Below are positions 61,081 through 64,000 of a stretch of 64,000 nucleotides of DNA, piece after piece (position 1 is the stretch's first letter; every line of letters begins with the position of its first letter). The DNA is taken from assembly GCA_030562195.1 (NCBI GenBank), contig JAUJPP010000003.1, positions 10,881,398 to 10,945,397 of the forward strand, given 5' to 3'. The stretch comes from Nipponacmea schrenckii. Its lineage: Eukaryota > Mollusca > Gastropoda > Lottiidae. The notes beneath the pieces are model-generated. The model searched no databases. It saw only the letters and a list, made by a program, of their open reading frames with translations, and was not told the DNA's origin. The position numbers were made by a program, and so were the translations under genes.

Positions 61081-61615
61081 CATTATCTAATAATATTAAA
61101 ATAACATCGTCATACAATCTTATTATATCAATTATACAAAATCTTACCAAAACACTCTCGTAGACTTATACTATAAAATTGTCAAGCAATCGTACCATAT
61201 CATTGTCAAGCAATCTAAATACAATTATACCATTGTAAATTGTCAAATAATCTTATCAATCCCTTGACAAACAATCTAACTGAATAATCATCAAAATATA
61301 GCATTGACAAACAAAGGTACTATAGCATTGTCAATCAATCTTACTAAACCATTGTGTTCCAACATATCTGCAATTTTCAAAAACTTAATTACCAAGACAT
61401 AACACAACATTATCCACGCACGTGGTAATCTTTCAATAATTATTTTTTTCAGATATTTTAATATGTCAAAAAATTGACAGGAAATCTTACTATAACATCT
61501 AGAGCATATTTCTCTACAATATTGACATACTGTCACATAGTCTTCAAAACCTTTTAAATTTCAACGTAAAGTTTCCCTCAAATCCTGTTGTCAACAATTG
61601 CACTATAAAATTAAC
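61081..61615. repeat. Degenerate minisatellite spacer
   Basis: Scattered, decayed units (TTGTCAAGCAATC, CATTGTCAATCAATCTTACT) join the two well-preserved blocks. Period is lost in places. Confidence 0.6.
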
Positions 61616-63150
61616 ATAACAACATATGTTATTATGTATATCGTCATCAAATCTTACTATAACATTGTAAACAAATCTTCCTGTAATATCGTAAGCAAAT
61701 CTAGCTTTAATATTGCCCATATATCAAAATATAATATTGTCAAGAAATCTAACTATAACATTGGAATGTCTAAGAACAATATTGTCCACAATCTTACTAT
61801 TAATATTGTTCACAAATCTTACTTTATTATTGTCCACAAATCTTACTATAACATTGCCAAATTTGATACATCTTACTATAATATTGTTTTCAACTCTTCC
61901 GCTAAAATTGTCATCAAATCGTGCTATAATATTGGTGTATCATATACCTATAAAATCGCCACTAAAACAATTTTTAGAACAAGAGATCTTACTTTTATAT
62001 TGTCCTTAACCCTTACTCTCATATTGTCAACAAATCTTACTATAATACTGTCAACAAATCTTACTGTAATAATGTCAACAAATCTTACTATAATAATGTC
62101 AACAAATCTTACTATAATATTTTCCACAAATCTTACTATAATATTGTCAATACAATTTACTTTAGTTTATCAACAAATCTTACTATAACATTGGTATATC
62201 ATGTACCTATAAAAAGCCACTATAACAATTTTTAAAACAAGAGATCTTACTTTAATATTGTCCTTAACCCTTACTCTAATATTGTCAACAAATCTTACTA
62301 TAAGATTGTCAACAAATCATACTATAATATTGTCAACAAATCTTACTATAATATTGTCAACAAATCTTACTATAATATTGCCAATACAATTTACTTGAGT
62401 TTATCAACAAATCTTTTCATAATATTGTCTACAATCTTGACGACCATTCACTTCACGATCTCACCCTAACCCCAATCGAGCGCAAAGATATCGACTTGCC
62501 CGAAAATGAAACTACAAAATTCCGTCAATCAAGAGAAGCCCATTGGATTGATTATACATTAAATACAGCAAGACCCATAGGACTTAATATTCACAGTATA
62601 ACAATTTTAAGAACAAAAGATCTTACTATAATATTGTCCTTAACCCTTACTCTAATATTGTCAATAAATCTGACTATAATATTGTCAACAAATCTTACTA
62701 TAATATTGTCAATACAATTTACTTCAGTTTATCAACAAATCTTTTCATAATATTGTCAACAAATCTTACTATAATATTGTCAACGAATCTTACTCTACTA
62801 TTGTCAACAAATCTTACTCTAATATTGTCAACAAATCTTACTCTAATATTGTCAATACAATTTACTTGAGATTATCAACAAATCTTTTCATAATATTGTC
62901 CACAAATCTCACTCTTATATTGTCAACAAATCTTACTATAATATTGTCAACAAATCTTACTATAATATTGTCAATACAATTTACTTGAGTTTATCAACAA
63001 ATCTTACTCTAATATTGTCAACAAATCTTACTCTAATATTGTCAACAAATCTTACTCTAATATTGTCAACAAATCTTACTATAATATTGTCAATACAATT
63101 TACTTGAGTTTATCAACAAATTTTTTATAATATTGTCAACAAATTCAGAT
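61616..63150. repeat. 24-bp minisatellite, second block (TTGTCAACAAATC type)
   Basis: Same 24-bp period with the unit AAATCTTACTATAATATTGT plus CAAC. Units group into a higher-order pattern: several standard units, then CAATACAATTTACTTGAGTT and TATCAACAAATCTTTTCATA, repeated about six times between 62130 and 63140. The block is interrupted by non-repeat sequence at about 62435-62610. Confidence 0.92.
62435..62610 (+). other. Coding-like island inside the minisatellite
   Basis: About 175 bases unlike the repeat, more GC-rich, and open on the plus strand: HDLTLTPIERKDIDLPENE, then KFRQSREAHWIDYTLNTARP and IGLN. The pattern 'RE..WI..L.T..P.GLN' is seen in some retroelement proteins next to an endonuclease (Penelope-like or related elements), so this may be a transposon scrap. 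The assignment is tentative. Confidence 0.4.
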
Positions 63151-64000
63151 GGTATTTCATATCACTAATATTTTTTACCATGCTACTCATACTAATTCCA
63201 TCTCAAATATTTCCTTCACCCACAAGGTTGGTTTAAATGAAATATGCAGATGGAATTCATAGAATTGTAATTGATGGAGCAATGATAATAAACTACATAT
63301 CCCTCTATATAATATGATGGTTTAGATAACGTCATTTTTTAAAATTGTGCAGATCATTTATAAAGAGGCCACCTCAATGCTACTAAATAAATATAATCAA
63401 TTTTACAGGTAAAAGTAGTACATCTTATACATCTCAAATTCCAAATGAATTGAAGATGATTAAATAACAAAGCATATGGAAAGATAAATTTAATTTCGTA
63501 TTTTTCAAAGTACCACTTACATTAGTAGATAAACAATAGTGGCTGTTGAGTGGTCTATTAGTCAATATATTACAGTCTGTTTTCTGGCAAATTCCTCGAA
63601 AATTGCAATTATTTTTATTATATTTTATTTTGAAATGAACCATGAGAACTTATTCTCATATCCTAAAATAATTTGAGATCTTTTTTCTCGTTTTGGGTAA
63701 ATCGTGATATAACGTTTCGAAATGTTCTTACAAGCATTTTGTTTTAAGAATGGACTACTTATATACGACTGTTGTGAGGTCCATATTGTCTATTGGAAGC
63801 GTATAATATAAGCGCCACCTGAGTATCAAGCAAATGTTAGATCGTAGTTCCGTAGCTGATAATCTAACGTGAATATTCTTTTTTGTAAAGTCTACATTAC
63901 CTTTCATATTATCTATATTGTTCTTTTCACAGACCCACAATGACTATAATATGTAAAACTGTACAAGGTAATAATAATCTATGCTTATTAAGGCATTCCT
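63151..64000. other. Right edge of the window, no gene seen
   Basis: AT-rich sequence with no recognised exon or repeat. Short open frames here carry no family motif. Confidence 0.4.

Overview
The window reads as an AT-rich, intron-rich animal nuclear genome, most likely a mollusc or another lophotrochozoan. The evidence is spliced animal genes with GT-AG introns (a CHMP2B-like ESCRT-III subunit, an anoctamin, LIN28, a DUF229-family protein, a PAN/sushi/GON secreted protein and a trypsin-fold protease). The repeat content agrees: Tc1-like, CR1/L2-like LINE and Mag-like Ty3/gypsy remnants, and an interspersed family with ~161-bp core repeats plus a GGAC-type microsatellite, as described for molluscan 'pearl' elements. 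Nothing bacterial, plasmid or phage-like is present.

Layout. 1-540: tandem array of a 47-bp unit that copies the intron/exon junction of the neighbouring CHMP2B gene. 541-1680: broken Tc1-like transposase (minus). 1993-2387: last two coding exons of CHMP2B (plus), converging on a 23-24 exon anoctamin gene (minus, 22923 down to 5687). The anoctamin assembles in frame to about 950 aa with its Ca2+-site residues intact; it has two interchangeable first exons and short cassette-like exons. 25130-29480: broken LINE copies in both orientations, one carrying a small retroposed insert. 31605-32810: intronless PAN-EGF/sushi-GON secreted protein (plus). 33022-35286: diverged DUF229 protein without the metal-site signature (minus). 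36779-39857: six-exon secreted serine protease (plus). 40396-46287: decayed Mag-like LTR retrotransposon with ~75-bp LTRs and a tRNA-Ser-type primer site, interrupted in integrase by a pearl-like element that is itself interrupted by a short retroposon. 46470-46827: SINE-like insertion inside a perfect 13-bp target duplication. 46.8-52.5 kb: no gene seen. 55292-58386: LIN28 in four coding exons (minus), with let-7 and lin-4/miR-125 seed matches in the sense orientation downstream of its stop. 59.7-63.15 kb: large 24-bp minisatellite family.

The genes are unrelated single-copy-looking loci, not an operon or a system. Biologically most notable are the apparent LIN28/let-7/miR-125 regulatory arrangement, the array of copied splice acceptors beside CHMP2B, the two equal-phase first exons of the anoctamin, and the DUF229 pseudoenzyme. 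Exon boundaries were inferred by eye from GT-AG signals, phase continuity and remembered family sequences; no alignment or database search was run.
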